Source of the DNA: UMGS1279 sp045577495
Lineage (GTDB): Bacteria > Bacillota > Clostridia > Oscillospirales > Acutalibacteraceae
Assembly: GCA_045577495.1 (NCBI GenBank)
Contig: JAZNIK010000020.1
Location: 1-37,019 of the forward strand
Length of the DNA stretch: 37,019 nucleotides
Reading direction: 5' to 3'
Numbering within the stretch: the first letter of the stretch is position 1; each line of letters begins with the position of its first letter. The notes under the pieces were generated by a model that ran no database searches, had not been told where the DNA came from, and saw only the letters and a list, made by a program, of their open reading frames with translations. Position numbers and translations under genes: made by a program. Shown piece after piece: positions 8,222 through 16,695 of this stretch.

Positions 8222-9016
8222 ATGAAGGATATACATAGAAAAACACAACAAATTCTTGATAAATCTGGAATTTTTTTCAACCAACATATCCTAAACTGTG
8301 ACATTGATATTCACTGGCATGAATTTTATGAAATCGAATATGTTACATCGGGTAGCGGCACCGTTTATATCAATGACAAAGCCTATGATTTAACCCCTAA
8401 TACTCTCTTGTTTTTGTCTCCCGTTGATTTTGAGAAAATAGATGTTCACTCACCGCTTTCTATAATAAACCTAGCCTTTGGGGATGAACTTATTTCATCA
8501 AAGCTGATTTCTTTATTGCCCTCAAGCGCAGTAGTTCAAAATTATCCCGATACAATCTTTAAATTACTTCTTCAAGAAGCATCTATAAATGACAAGTGGT
8601 ATTTTAACAAATATTCTCGGCTTGTTAACTGCATTTTGATTGATATCGTGCGTAATTTTTCAAAGACTAACGAATCAATGGAAAGCGCTCCAATTTTAAA
8701 AGCACTTAATTATATGCACCTGAATTTTAAAAACCAAATCACATTACAGCAGATTAGCAAATATGTTGGACTGTCTCCAACATATTTCAGTACTGTTTTT
8801 GGCAAAAAAATGAATACTAGTTTTAAATCTTATCTTTCTTCATTACGTTTAAACTATGCCGCTAAGCTTTTAATAATAAGTGATATTTCAACCACCGAAA
8901 TATGCTATGCATCAGGATTTAATGATTTTTCAAACTTTGCACGAGCTTTTAAAGGTGAATTTTTAGTTTCTCCATCTAAATATAGATTGCAAAATCAAAA
9001 GGATGCAAAAATATGA
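8222..9016 (+). CDS. AraC family transcriptional regulator
   Basis: The 264-residue product has an N-terminal cupin-like sensor domain (HWHEFYEIEYVTSGSG near residues 30-46, the usual AraC-type ligand-pocket strand) and a C-terminal double helix-turn-helix from about residue 160. The latter contains ITLQQISKYVGLSPTYFS and the second-helix signature ICYASGFNDFSNFARAFK. The ATG at 8222 follows AAGGTGG; a TTG immediately before it at 8219 is less likely. It is divergent from the epimerase/DUF4434 operon, which suggests it senses the sugar handled there. It probably also sets its own expression from the shared intergenic region. Confidence 0.9.
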   Translation: MKDIHRKTQQILDKSGIFFNQHILNCDIDIHWHEFYEIEYVTSGSGTVYINDKAYDLTPNTLLFLSPVDFEKIDVHSPLSIINLAFGDELISSKLISLLPSSAVVQNYPDTIFKLLLQEASINDKWYFNKYSRLVNCILIDIVRNFSKTNESMESAPILKALNYMHLNFKNQITLQQISKYVGLSPTYFSTVFGKKMNTSFKSYLSSLRLNYAAKLLIISDISTTEICYASGFNDFSNFARAFKGEFLVSPSKYRLQNQKDAKI

Positions 9017-9139
9017 ATACAAATAAATGATGATATGCCATTGCTTTTGCAAGTCTAGCAAAACCGCACAAAAAACTCTATTAAACGAATTGTCAAGGGA
9101 ATATATATATTCATTAAAATATATTTAAGAGGTGATTAT

Positions 9140-9343
9140 GTGGTTAGGATATGTTTAGATAAAGCTCTTGATAAATACAACATAAGCCGATATGAACTTG
9201 CAAAACGCACGGGTATTCAATATCAAATTATTGACAACTATTATAAAAATAAAGTAAAAAGATACGACAGTTTTGTTTTAGAAAGAATTTGTATTGCTCT
9301 TAATTGCGATATAAAAGAAATAATAGAGTATATTATAAAATAG
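9140..9343 (+). CDS. Small XRE-family (Cro/CI-type) DNA-binding protein
   Basis: A 67-residue protein that is a single helix-turn-helix domain of the HTH_26 type: ISRYELAKRTGIQYQIIDNY is the helix-turn-helix, followed by the LERICIALNCDIKEII helix typical of the family. The start is GTG at 9140, preceded by AGAGGTGATTAT. An overlapping ATG two bases earlier is in another frame and stops after six codons. The stop codon lies within the left arm of a terminator hairpin. Target unknown; no obvious partner gene sits beside it. Confidence 0.8.
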   Translation: MVRICLDKALDKYNISRYELAKRTGIQYQIIDNYYKNKVKRYDSFVLERICIALNCDIKEIIEYIIK

Positions 9344-9385
9344 CACCTAAAACCAAGTTTGGAATCAGGTGCTATTTTGCTTTTT
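9340..9385 (+). terminator. Terminator after the XRE gene
   Basis: Stem ATAGCACCT (9340-9348) with AGGTGCTAT (9367-9375), followed by TTTTGCTTTTT. The gene's TAG stop is part of the 5' arm. Confidence 0.85.
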
Positions 9386-9416
9386 AAGTTGTGGGTTGAA
9401 CCGCTACATATTAAAT

Positions 9417-9603
9417 CAACGGCTTTGCCGTTGTATATCATCAATTTCGTAGGAATTGCATATCATCAAAACGAAGTTCTGTATATCATCATTGCGAAAA
9501 TTATTTGATACACGCTTCGCGTGATGATATACAGTCCTTACAGACTGATGAGATACAACAATAGCAACGCTATCGTTGCTGATATACCATTGCTTTCGCA
9601 ATG
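9417..9603. repeat. String of short hairpins joined by TATATCAT/ATGATATAC linkers
   Basis: About eight hairpin units of 13-23 bases with unrelated stems but regular spacing: CAACGGC-TTT-GCCGTTG (9417-9433), CAATTTC-GTA-GGAATTG (9442-9458), a degenerate one at 9467-9481, a degenerate one at 9490-9507, CACGC-TTC-GCGTG (9511-9523), a weak one at 9533-9546, one at 9556-9578 and CATTGC-TTTC-GCAATG (9588-9603). Left-half linkers read TATATCAT or CATATCAT; right-half linkers read as the reverse complement (ATGATATAC, GATGAGATAC, CTGATATAC). The whole block is therefore also a large inverted repeat. No coding potential is evident. It sits between the XRE terminator and the tRNA-Arg gene. Confidence 0.75.
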
Positions 9604-9607
9604 GATA

Positions 9608-9643
9608 AAAAAATTCGACAAGTTTCGACTTGTCGAATTTTTT
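9608..9643 (-). terminator. Terminator directly after tRNA-Arg
   Basis: A 16-bp stem, AAAAAATTCGACAAGT with ACTTGTCGAATTTTTT, closed by a TTCG loop on the plus strand. Reading leftward it begins at the encoded CCA end of the tRNA and ends in a T-run. Confidence 0.85.
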
Positions 9644-9719
9644 GGCCCGCCCGAAGGGATTTGAACCCCTGACCTTCAGAATCGGAATCTGCTGCGATAT
9701 CCAGCTTCGCTACGGGCGG
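9643..9719 (-). tRNA. tRNA-Arg (anticodon CCG)
   Basis: A 77-base cloverleaf on the minus strand: acceptor CCGCCCG/CGGGCGG, D-stem GCGA/TCGC, anticodon loop TTCCGAT giving anticodon CCG (reads CGG), T-arm AGGGG-TTCAAAT-CCCTT, discriminator G and an encoded CCA. The top anticodon-stem pair (27-43) is G-A, a mismatch; the other four pairs are good. It is transcribed alone from a promoter at 9746-9774 and ends at the terminator on its 3' side. Confidence 0.93.
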
Positions 9720-9745
9720 AAATATAAAATTAAATCACAAAGAGT

Positions 9746-9774
9746 ATTTTAACATTTAAACCTTAAAAATGCAA
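9746..9774 (-). promoter_or_regulatory. Promoter of tRNA-Arg
   Basis: Minus strand -35 TTGCAT (9769-9774), 17-base spacer, -10 TAAAAT (9746-9751), 26 bases before the mature tRNA 5' end. Confidence 0.65.
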
Positions 9775-9799
9775 TAGTGATTTATTCTTCACATAAATT

Positions 9800-9829
9800 A
9801 AAGGGATGTTGGAATAACAACATCCCTTT
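9800..9829 (-). terminator. Terminator after the FAD oxidoreductase gene
   Basis: Stem AAAGGGATGTT (9800-9810) with AACATCCCTTT (9819-9829), 4 bases after the stop. The T-tract on the minus strand is short. Confidence 0.65.
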
Positions 9830-9833
9830 AAGA

Positions 9834-11015
9834 TTATTCAAACAAATTTCCTGCCTGTTTTAAGGTGGATTGTAACACCTTAACATCTAGTGTATTGGCG
9901 TTTGCTTTTGTTTTCACGCAAAGTGCCGCCGCTGTTCCTGCCGCTTCTCCCGTAAATGCGGCAACAGGTATTACTCGTGTTATCTCCCATCCCTCGCCGG
10001 TAGCGCTAATTATTCTACCTGCTGCATATATGTTAGGGAAGTTCTTGTTATAAAGTGCGGTATACGGAAGTTGAAAATGCCTACCGGGTTTTCTAAAATC
10101 GCCAAACGAACCTACCGCGTTATCAAACTTAACATCATCCTCCGTACCCAAAAATTCATATTCGCCAACTATTCTACGAATCTTACGATACTGTGGCATA
10201 CCCGGAATTTTCATTATATCGCGACTATCTTTATCCTCTTTTTTCAAGCGTTCTAAAACCGCCTCTGCACCAAGCATCATATACTGTGTTACATTCTCTG
10301 CCGTAACACCGTGAAGTGTTTTTAAGTTTTCGGGATGACCATTACCCGCAAGGTCGCTACCTATTCCGCGCCATTTACGACCGTTTGCAAAATCATTGGT
10401 TTCGGATATTTTATCAGCACTTTCCTTAGAGATATCGTGTGTTACATAGGAAAAATAATTTTCACCTATCTCGGTAGGTATACCTGCTCTATCGCAAATA
10501 ACAGCAGTACCACTTGCATCAATAACCATCTTGGTTGGATAAAATTCACTTCCGCCTACCGTTTCAACGATTATGCCCTTTGCTACACCATTCTCCATTT
10601 TTGGATATGTTGCAAGCGCATCAAAAAGCAAATCAACATTATTTTGCTTTAAATAATCAACCATAGCAATAGCAAAAATAGTTGGTGAGAATCTAGTTGC
10701 ATATCTTTCATAATGGATTGGATTTTTACCCTCTCCGCCCCATTTTTTTGGTAAATTTTCAGGACCATATTTTATTGAAAGCTTAATAAGTTCCTCTGCA
10801 ATACCGCTTATCATTTGTTTGCCTTCGCCATCACAAAGCGGCTCATACCAGCTTATGAGACCTAGTGTAGCAAGACCACCTAAAATACAGGCTTTTTCCA
10901 AAAGCAGAGTTTTTGCGCCGTTTCGCGAAGCCGCAACAGCCGCAGCAACACCTGCAACACCACCGCCCACAACGATAACATCATACTCGCTTTTTTGTAT
11001 TAAATTATCCCCCAT
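9834..11015 (-). CDS. FAD-dependent oxidoreductase (FAD_oxidored family)
   Basis: The 393-residue product begins with a Rossmann FAD-binding motif, VVGGGVAGVAAAVAASRNGA, followed by the LLLEK strand that binds the ribose. It ends with a typical FAD-family segment (NIYAAGRIISATGEGWEITRV then AAFTGEAAGTAAALC). This matches the FAD_oxidored family, whose substrates are mostly unknown. The start is ATG at 11015 with GGGAG 8 bases upstream; a longer frame to 11063 has no such site. No signal peptide or [4Fe-4S] cysteine motif is seen, so it is likely cytoplasmic. It is a single-gene unit. Its neighbours give no firm substrate clue, although the sugar genes to its left are compatible with a carbohydrate role. 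Confidence 0.8.
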   Translation of the reverse strand: MGDNLIQKSEYDVIVVGGGVAGVAAAVAASRNGAKTLLLEKACILGGLATLGLISWYEPLCDGEGKQMISGIAEELIKLSIKYGPENLPKKWGGEGKNPIHYERYATRFSPTIFAIAMVDYLKQNNVDLLFDALATYPKMENGVAKGIIVETVGGSEFYPTKMVIDASGTAVICDRAGIPTEIGENYFSYVTHDISKESADKISETNDFANGRKWRGIGSDLAGNGHPENLKTLHGVTAENVTQYMMLGAEAVLERLKKEDKDSRDIMKIPGMPQYRKIRRIVGEYEFLGTEDDVKFDNAVGSFGDFRKPGRHFQLPYTALYNKNFPNIYAAGRIISATGEGWEITRVIPVAAFTGEAAGTAAALCVKTKANANTLDVKVLQSTLKQAGNLFE

Positions 11016-11098
11016 AATATTAACTCCCAAAATCAAATATTTGATTTTGTCATTATATACCAAATAGCTATGTTTTGCAAGTATTTATATGTATATTG

Positions 11099-12094
11099 TC
11101 ATTTTTCAATTTTTGTTGATTTTACAATATCCACCCCTGTATAATACGTTTTTAAAATCTCAGTATAACTGCTCCCCTGCTTTGCCATATAATCCGCTCC
11201 AAACTGACTCATACCAACCGAATGACCATATCCTACCACCGAAAAAATAAAAATATCATCCTTAAAAATCAAATCAAAAGAGGAGGAGCGGAGTTCAAAC
11301 GCATTTCTAATTTCGGCACCTGTAAAGGTCTTATCGCCGATTGCTATTTTAAGCACAGTACCCGCCTTGCTTTTTTCTATTTTGCCTATATATGCTGCAC
11401 CGTTTTCTTCCTTTGTTGTTACGCCCATTTTTTTTATTTTTTCTTTGAACTCAGATATAGGGATTTTTACCTCGCTTAAAAATTCGGGCGCTAGTAAATC
11501 CCCTATACTGCTAACCGACTTTAAATATGGATACTCCTTTTGCCATATGTTTTTTGCATCCTCGGTATTTCCATATGAAATTGCGTGGTATGCCGCCAAA
11601 ATTGGCTCATTATCATAAACTATTATAAGGTCTTTAACCGCCGATACCGATTTTTTAATCTTAGCCTCATATTCCGAAAATTTTTCGCCCCATTTTTTCT
11701 TACGCTCAGCCTTTGTTATGTAACCCTGGTCAACTGTAGAATCAGCCGAAAGATGATATTTTTCCCCCTCGGCTATGCTAAGCTTTTTTCGATACGCATA
11801 TGTAAATGCCGCAACCGCTTGAGCCTTTAGTGCCTCCTCGTGATAGAGCGCCGGCATTTCTGCCGCAACCACCCCGATTAAATATTCCTCGGGTGTAACT
11901 GTTACAACCTTTTTACTGCCAGGCAGATATATTTTAAAGTTGCCATCGGTTTGCTGATTTTCTTTATTTTCACTGCTTGTCCCTTTTGATGATGTTTCTT
12001 TTTTTATATTATCAACCTTATCTACCGCTAACAAAGGCATTAGTAAAAAAGATACAGTCAAGGATACAACTACAATTAAATATACATTTTTCAT
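11099..12094 (-). CDS. spoIID: Stage II sporulation protein D (SpoIID)
   Basis: SpoIID is a membrane-anchored lytic transglycosylase that, with SpoIIM and SpoIIP, drives engulfment of the forespore. The 331-residue product has an N-terminal membrane segment (about residues 3-22) and the SpoIID core EEYLIGVVAAEMP...HEEALKAQAVAAFTYA, which holds the catalytic Glu. It ends with the conserved VVGYGHSVGMSQFGADYMA. I place the start at ATG 12094, with GGAGG 9 bases upstream. The longer frame from a TTG at 12136 would begin upstream of the inferred sigma-E start site, so it is rejected. It stands alone; spoIIQ and spoIIID are not adjacent here. Confidence 0.92.
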   Translation of the reverse strand: MKNVYLIVVVSLTVSFLLMPLLAVDKVDNIKKETSSKGTSSENKENQQTDGNFKIYLPGSKKVVTVTPEEYLIGVVAAEMPALYHEEALKAQAVAAFTYAYRKKLSIAEGEKYHLSADSTVDQGYITKAERKKKWGEKFSEYEAKIKKSVSAVKDLIIVYDNEPILAAYHAISYGNTEDAKNIWQKEYPYLKSVSSIGDLLAPEFLSEVKIPISEFKEKIKKMGVTTKEENGAAYIGKIEKSKAGTVLKIAIGDKTFTGAEIRNAFELRSSSFDLIFKDDIFIFSVVGYGHSVGMSQFGADYMAKQGSSYTEILKTYYTGVDIVKSTKIEK

Positions 12095-12122
12095 TTTAAG
12101 ATTCCTCCGTTTTTTACTACTT

Positions 12123-12150
12123 AATGATATGAACAAAAAAAAGCAAGTAT
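12123..12150 (-). promoter_or_regulatory. Sigma-E-like promoter of spoIID
   Basis: Minus strand: GTAATA at the -35 (ATA at 12148-12150), a 16-base spacer, then CATATCATT (12123-12131). This fits the known sigma-E pattern ATA-N16-18-CATACANT. The inferred start is near 12117, about 20 bases before the spoIID ATG. Confidence 0.65.
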
Positions 12151-12206
12151 TACAACATATTAAATAAAAATAATTTATTTTTCATATTTTATTTAGGCCT
12201 TTGTTG

Positions 12207-12235
12207 TTGACTAATTACCAAAATCGTTGTAAAAT
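12207..12235 (+). promoter_or_regulatory. Promoter of DUF1015-galE
   Basis: -35 TTGACT (12207-12212), 17-base spacer, -10 TAAAAT (12230-12235), about 60 bases before the start codon. Confidence 0.75.
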
Positions 12236-12298
12236 GTAATATGATTATATTAGTAAAATATAACTATACTTTTAGCAAGTGTAAATGGAGAGATGAAA

Positions 12299-13561
12299 AT
12301 GGCTATTGTTAAACCTTTTAAGGCGCTTCGTTTTACCGATAAAGCAGGTAAAATAAACGAGCTTGTTTGCCCACCATATGATATTATAAGCGAGACAGAG
12401 CGCCAAGACTTTTTAAAAACAAATCCTCATAATGTTATTAGATTAGAACTTCCGCGCGAGGGTGAGGATGTTTACAAGGTTGCAGGCGAAGTTTTAAACG
12501 ACTGGCTCGATGATGGAGCCGTTAAAACCGATGACGAGGAAACCTTTTATATTTATGAAGAAAAATTCGAGGTTGATGGCACCGAATACAGTTTTAAAGG
12601 ATTAATCGCCCGCGTTAAATTAACAGATTTTAGCGAAGGTGTTGTAATTCCGCACGAAAACACACTTTCTGCTGCTAAGGAAGACCGTTTTAACCTTATG
12701 TGTGCAACCGGTTGCAATTTTAGTCAGGTGTACTGCCTTTTTGAAGACGGTGAGAGCGGTATCCAAAACGAATTTGATAGTATTGCAAGTGGCACTCCCG
12801 TTCACTCCTTCACCGACAATGAGGGCGTTACCCACAGCTTGTGGCTTGCAGACAAAACAGCTAGTTTTAGCGAGAAGTTTGAAGACAAATGCCTATTTAT
12901 TGCCGATGGTCACCATAGATATGAAACAGGCCTTAGATATCGTGATTATATGCGTCAAAAGGGCGCTACCGAAAATAGCGATAGCGAATACATTATGATG
13001 ATGCTAGTGCCAATGGAGAGCGACGGACTTGTTGTTTTTCCAACCCATCGTATAATTCACTCTCTAAGTGAGTTTGACGGCAGACAAATGCTTATTTCGG
13101 CAAGGAACTACTTCCACGTTGGTGAAATTTCAACCAAAGAGGGTCTAGAAAAAAATCTAAAATCCGAATATGACGCAGGTAAAATTTCGTTTGGTGTTTA
13201 TTTAGATGGCAGATACTATTTAATGACTCTTAAAACAACTCCTACCTTGAAAGAACTTTTGCCTGATACTCATAAATCCTTAAGAAATTTAGATGTTACT
13301 GTTTTACATAGCCTTATTTTAGAAAAACTTTTAGGTATCGACAAAGAAAATATGGCAAAACAAATCAATCTGCGTTATACACGCGATATTGACGAGGCAA
13401 CCACCGCTGTTAATGAGGGTGCAAATTGTGCATTTCTTCTTAATCCTACAAGGGTTGAACAAATCGCCGAGGTTGGCAAAGCAGGTCAAAAAATGCCTCA
13501 AAAATCAACCTATTTTTATCCCAAACTTATAACCGGATTGGTTATGAATAAAATGAAGTAA
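12299..13561 (+). CDS. DUF1015 domain-containing protein
   Basis: The 420-residue product is a full-length DUF1015 protein. Family signatures are PPYDIIS near residue 26, the HENTLSAAKEDRFNLMCATG block, the FIADGHHRYETGLRYRD block around residue 200, and a C-terminal stretch typical of the family. DUF1015 genes are widespread in Clostridia and often lie near amino-acid or sugar genes; I know of no firmly established reaction for the bacterial family. Two ATG codons are possible; 12299 is preferred because GGAG lies 8 bases before it, whereas 12293 would leave only 2 bases. galE follows after 18 bases, so the two are cotranscribed. Confidence 0.85.
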   Translation: MAIVKPFKALRFTDKAGKINELVCPPYDIISETERQDFLKTNPHNVIRLELPREGEDVYKVAGEVLNDWLDDGAVKTDDEETFYIYEEKFEVDGTEYSFKGLIARVKLTDFSEGVVIPHENTLSAAKEDRFNLMCATGCNFSQVYCLFEDGESGIQNEFDSIASGTPVHSFTDNEGVTHSLWLADKTASFSEKFEDKCLFIADGHHRYETGLRYRDYMRQKGATENSDSEYIMMMLVPMESDGLVVFPTHRIIHSLSEFDGRQMLISARNYFHVGEISTKEGLEKNLKSEYDAGKISFGVYLDGRYYLMTLKTTPTLKELLPDTHKSLRNLDVTVLHSLILEKLLGIDKENMAKQINLRYTRDIDEATTAVNEGANCAFLLNPTRVEQIAEVGKAGQKMPQKSTYFYPKLITGLVMNKMK

Positions 13562-13579
13562 TCAAAGGAGACCTTTTAA

Positions 13580-14593
13580 ATGTCAGTTTTAGTTACAGGT
13601 GGTGCAGGTTATATCGGCAGTCACACATTGATTTCTCTATGTGAAGCAGGTATTGACCCTATCGTTGTTGATAATCTTTCCAATAGCCGCAAGGAGTCAC
13701 TTGACCGCGTTGAAAAAATCACAGGCAAAAACATTAAATTTTATGAATCAGATGTCCGCGACCGTGAGGCTTTAGAAAATATTTTTAAAGAAAATAGAAT
13801 CGAAGCTGTTATTCATTTTGCAGGTCTTAAAGCGGTTGGTGAATCGGTGCAGATTCCTTTAGAATATTATGATAACAACCTTGTAAGCACCTTTGTTTTA
13901 TGCGATGTTATGCGTAAATTCGGTGTTAAAAAGATTGTGTTTTCAAGTTCGGCAACCGTTTATGGCGTTGCAAAAACTATGCCACTAACAGAAAATATGC
14001 CCATCGGTTCAATTAACCCATACGGCAGAACAAAACTATTTATTGAAGAAATTCTTAGAGACCTTTTTGTTAGTGATAATGAATGGAGTATTGCTCTACT
14101 TCGCTACTTTAATCCTATCGGCGCACATGAAAGTGGAACTATCGGTGAGGACCCAAAAGGTATTCCTAACAACCTTATGCCATATATTTCTCAGGTTGCG
14201 GTTGGCAGACTTGAAAAATTGCACGTTTTTGGCAACGACTACAATACGGTTGATGGCACAGGTGTTCGTGATTACATTCACGTTGTTGACCTTGCAGAAG
14301 GTCACGTAAAGGCGGTTCAATGGGTGCTTAAAGCCACAGGCTGTGAGGCTATAAACCTCGGCACAGGCAACGGCACAAGCGTTTTGCAGCTTAAAGATGC
14401 TTTTGAAAAGGCATCGGGCGTTGAAATTCCCTTTGTTATTGACCCACGCCGTCCGGGTGACCCCGACGAGGTTTATGCAGACCCCAAAAAAGCTAAAGAG
14501 CTTTTAGGTTGGGAGGCTAAATTTTCAGTTGAAAGAATGTGCGAGGACAGTTGGCGTTGGCAACATAATAACCCCAACGGTTACGAAGAATAA
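13580..14593 (+). CDS. galE: UDP-glucose 4-epimerase GalE
   Basis: GalE interconverts UDP-glucose and UDP-galactose, feeding the Leloir pathway and surface polysaccharides. The 337-residue product is complete: Rossmann motif GGAGYIG at 7-13, the SSSATVYG block with the catalytic Ser, YxxxK at Y148/K152, and RYFNPIGAHESG with GVRDYIHVVDLAEGH characteristic of GalE. AAAGGAG lies ahead of the ATG. It is the second gene after DUF1015, and a strong terminator follows. No galK or galT is present here, which suggests supply of precursors rather than galactose catabolism (inference). Confidence 0.96.
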   Translation: MSVLVTGGAGYIGSHTLISLCEAGIDPIVVDNLSNSRKESLDRVEKITGKNIKFYESDVRDREALENIFKENRIEAVIHFAGLKAVGESVQIPLEYYDNNLVSTFVLCDVMRKFGVKKIVFSSSATVYGVAKTMPLTENMPIGSINPYGRTKLFIEEILRDLFVSDNEWSIALLRYFNPIGAHESGTIGEDPKGIPNNLMPYISQVAVGRLEKLHVFGNDYNTVDGTGVRDYIHVVDLAEGHVKAVQWVLKATGCEAINLGTGNGTSVLQLKDAFEKASGVEIPFVIDPRRPGDPDEVYADPKKAKELLGWEAKFSVERMCEDSWRWQHNNPNGYEE

Positions 14594-14600
14594 AAGCAAA

Positions 14601-14628
14601 ACGAGCGAACAATGTTCGCTCGTTTTTT
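14601..14628. terminator. Bidirectional terminator between galE and the ABC-F gene
   Basis: Stem ACGAGCGAAC (14601-14610) with GTTCGCTCGT (14614-14623), T-run on the right and AAAA on the left, lying 2 bases before the end of the convergent gene. Confidence 0.9.
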
Positions 14629-14630
14629 AT

Positions 14631-16544
14631 CTACATATTTTCTATTTCACTAAGGTTATTCGATGCGATTTCCCACTCATCCATTTTTAAAAGCAACTGG
14701 GTTTCACATTCCTCAAGCCTTTTGGTTAAGTCGTTTAAAAGTTCATAATCACTCCCGTTTTGTGAAATATCTTTCTTGATGTTTTCTATTTCATCTTCAA
14801 GAACGCTGATATCCTTTTCACATTTTGAAACAAGAGTTCTGAGTTTTGCGGTCTCTGAACGTAGCTTCTTTTTATTTAAATACTCCTCCTTGCCTTTTTT
14901 AAAAGGTTCGGGCGACTTAATATCCGCCGTCTGCTCGTTTACCGCGTTTTTTTCTACAAAAGACAAATAATCATCATAATTGCCGTTAATTGTTATGGTC
15001 TCACAAGGCTTTAAAACAACGATTTTATCGGCGATTTTATTTATAAAATATCGGTCATGCGACACTATAAATAGGGTTCCCTCATAACCCATTAAGGCAT
15101 CCTCCAAAGCCGCTCTCGAATATAAATCCAAATGGTTTGTAGGCTCATCCAAAATTAAAAAGTTATCTCCCGAAAGCACTAATTTGCACAGTGCAACTCT
15201 AGCACGTTCACCACCGCTTAGTGACTCGTTTTTCTTGAAAACATCATCACCCTTAAATTCAAAGGCGGCAAGTGCATTTCTAACCGAAGTGTCTGTCATA
15301 AACGGGTAGGCATTATGCACTTCATCAAAAGGGGTTAATCTTGAATTTAGACCATCTTGAAACTGGTCAAAATAGCCTACCATTACCCCTACTCCCCTTA
15401 AAAACGATTCGGGATACTTGCCCGAAACCAATCGCTTTAAAAGTGATGATTTGCCAACCCCATTAGGACCAATAAGACACACCCTTTCTCCCCTTTTAAT
15501 AGTAAAGGAAGCGTTTTTATAAAGGTTTGTGTCGCCAAAGTCAAGCCTATCATTATCAACCGTTAAAACGGTTGTTCCGCTTGTGCTTTTTACGGGGAAT
15601 TTAATTGAGATTTTATGCGTTTCACTCTCGGGCTTATGCATTGTTTCGGCAATTCTGTCGATCTGCTTTTGCTTACTTTCTGCCGTTTTTATGTTCTTTT
15701 CTCGATTCCAACGGCGTTGTTGCTCGATAATGCCTTCAATTCTTTTGATTTCCTTAGCCTTGTTTTCATAGTCGCGCCTTTCAGCCTCTAAACGTTCCTC
15801 TTTAAGTTCTAAATATCGGCTGAAATTGCCGTTACTAAAATAGATTTTTTGGTTTTCGAGTTCCATTGTTTTTGTGGTTATTTTATCTAAGAAAAAGCGG
15901 TCGTGAGATATTATAATAGCAGCACCGCTAAAGGACTGCAAAAACTCTTCAAGCCATATTATAGACTCAATATCCAAATGGTTTGTAGGCTCATCTAATA
16001 ATATTAAATCGTTATCACAAAGTAGCAGTTTTGCAAGACCGATTTTTGAGCGTTGACCACCGCTTAAAGCCGAAACAGGTAGTTCAATTTCTTCTTTTGA
16101 AAAGCCAAGACCCGTAAGCACCGCTTTTGCTAGACTTATATATGTAAGACCGCCCTCATTTTGAAATTTTTCGGTGAGCAAAGACTGTTTTTCGATAAGC
16201 TTTTTATCGCTATTGGTAAGCAACATTGCGTTAATCTCATCAAGCTCATTTTCCATTTTTTTAAGATGGTCAAAAACCGTAAGTGTTTCTTCAAAAGCAG
16301 TCTTTGTTTCACCCTTGCAAACATGTTGCTCAAGATATCCTATTTTTAGGTGCGCCAAACGAACCGCCTCGCCCTTTGTGGACTGCAGTTGGCCAATAAT
16401 TATTTTAAAAAGAGTTGTTTTACCAACACCATTGGCGCCGATAAAACCTATTTTATCCCCCTTTTCAACCGAAAAGGAAACATTTTTAAAAAGGGTTCTA
16501 TCAGCAAACTCTTTTGAAAGTCCGTTTACAGAAAGAATAGACAT
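14631..16544 (-). CDS. ABC-F family ATPase (Uup/YdiF-like)
   Basis: ABC-F proteins have two ATP-binding cassettes and no membrane domain; they act on ribosomes to relieve stalled translation, and some give antibiotic resistance. The 637-residue product has Walker A GANGVGKT at 36-43 and signature LSGGQRSK in the first cassette. A charged linker precedes a second cassette with GPNGVGKSS and LSGGERARV. A C-terminal coiled coil of about 80 residues is present, as in Uup and YdiF types. The ATG at 16544 has AGGAG 5 bases upstream and replaces a longer frame from 16562. It is divergent from metG. A housekeeping ribosome-rescue role is more likely than resistance, judging by the C-terminal coiled coil (inference). 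Confidence 0.92.
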   Translation of the reverse strand: MSILSVNGLSKEFADRTLFKNVSFSVEKGDKIGFIGANGVGKTTLFKIIIGQLQSTKGEAVRLAHLKIGYLEQHVCKGETKTAFEETLTVFDHLKKMENELDEINAMLLTNSDKKLIEKQSLLTEKFQNEGGLTYISLAKAVLTGLGFSKEEIELPVSALSGGQRSKIGLAKLLLCDNDLILLDEPTNHLDIESIIWLEEFLQSFSGAAIIISHDRFFLDKITTKTMELENQKIYFSNGNFSRYLELKEERLEAERRDYENKAKEIKRIEGIIEQQRRWNREKNIKTAESKQKQIDRIAETMHKPESETHKISIKFPVKSTSGTTVLTVDNDRLDFGDTNLYKNASFTIKRGERVCLIGPNGVGKSSLLKRLVSGKYPESFLRGVGVMVGYFDQFQDGLNSRLTPFDEVHNAYPFMTDTSVRNALAAFEFKGDDVFKKNESLSGGERARVALCKLVLSGDNFLILDEPTNHLDLYSRAALEDALMGYEGTLFIVSHDRYFINKIADKIVVLKPCETITINGNYDDYLSFVEKNAVNEQTADIKSPEPFKKGKEEYLNKKKLRSETAKLRTLVSKCEKDISVLEDEIENIKKDISQNGSDYELLNDLTKRLEECETQLLLKMDEWEIASNNLSEIENM

Positions 16545-16575
16545 ATTAACTCCTAAACACAATTTGAATATTTAT

Positions 16576-16603
16576 ATTGTACCATATTTTAAAAAGTTTT
16601 CAA
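16576..16603 (-). promoter_or_regulatory. Promoter of the ABC-F gene
   Basis: Minus strand -35 TTGAAA (16598-16603), 16-base spacer, -10 TACAAT (16576-16581). Confidence 0.6.
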
Positions 16604-16631
16604 GATAATATTGTTTTTTGATGTTTTGCTC

Positions 16632-16660
16632 TTGTAAAAGACTGGAAAAATTGTTATACT
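16632..16660 (+). promoter_or_regulatory. Promoter of metG
   Basis: -35 TTGTAA (16632-16637), 17-base spacer, -10 TATACT (16655-16660). The start codon is only about 35 bases downstream, so there is no room for a T-box leader. Confidence 0.65.
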
Positions 16661-16695
16661 AATATAAATATGTTCTCTTATGGAGGTTATCTCAA

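Noticed and set aside
9417..9603. Possible CRISPR array
   Set aside because: The repeated units are short hairpins with different sequences, linkers are only 8-10 bases, and no cas genes are near.
10335..10652. Plus-strand open frame inside the FAD oxidoreductase gene
   Set aside because: Antisense shadow of a gene with clear family motifs; composition is not protein-like.
16661..16695. T-box or SAM leader ahead of metG
   Set aside because: The promoter is only about 35 bases from the start codon, too short for such an element.
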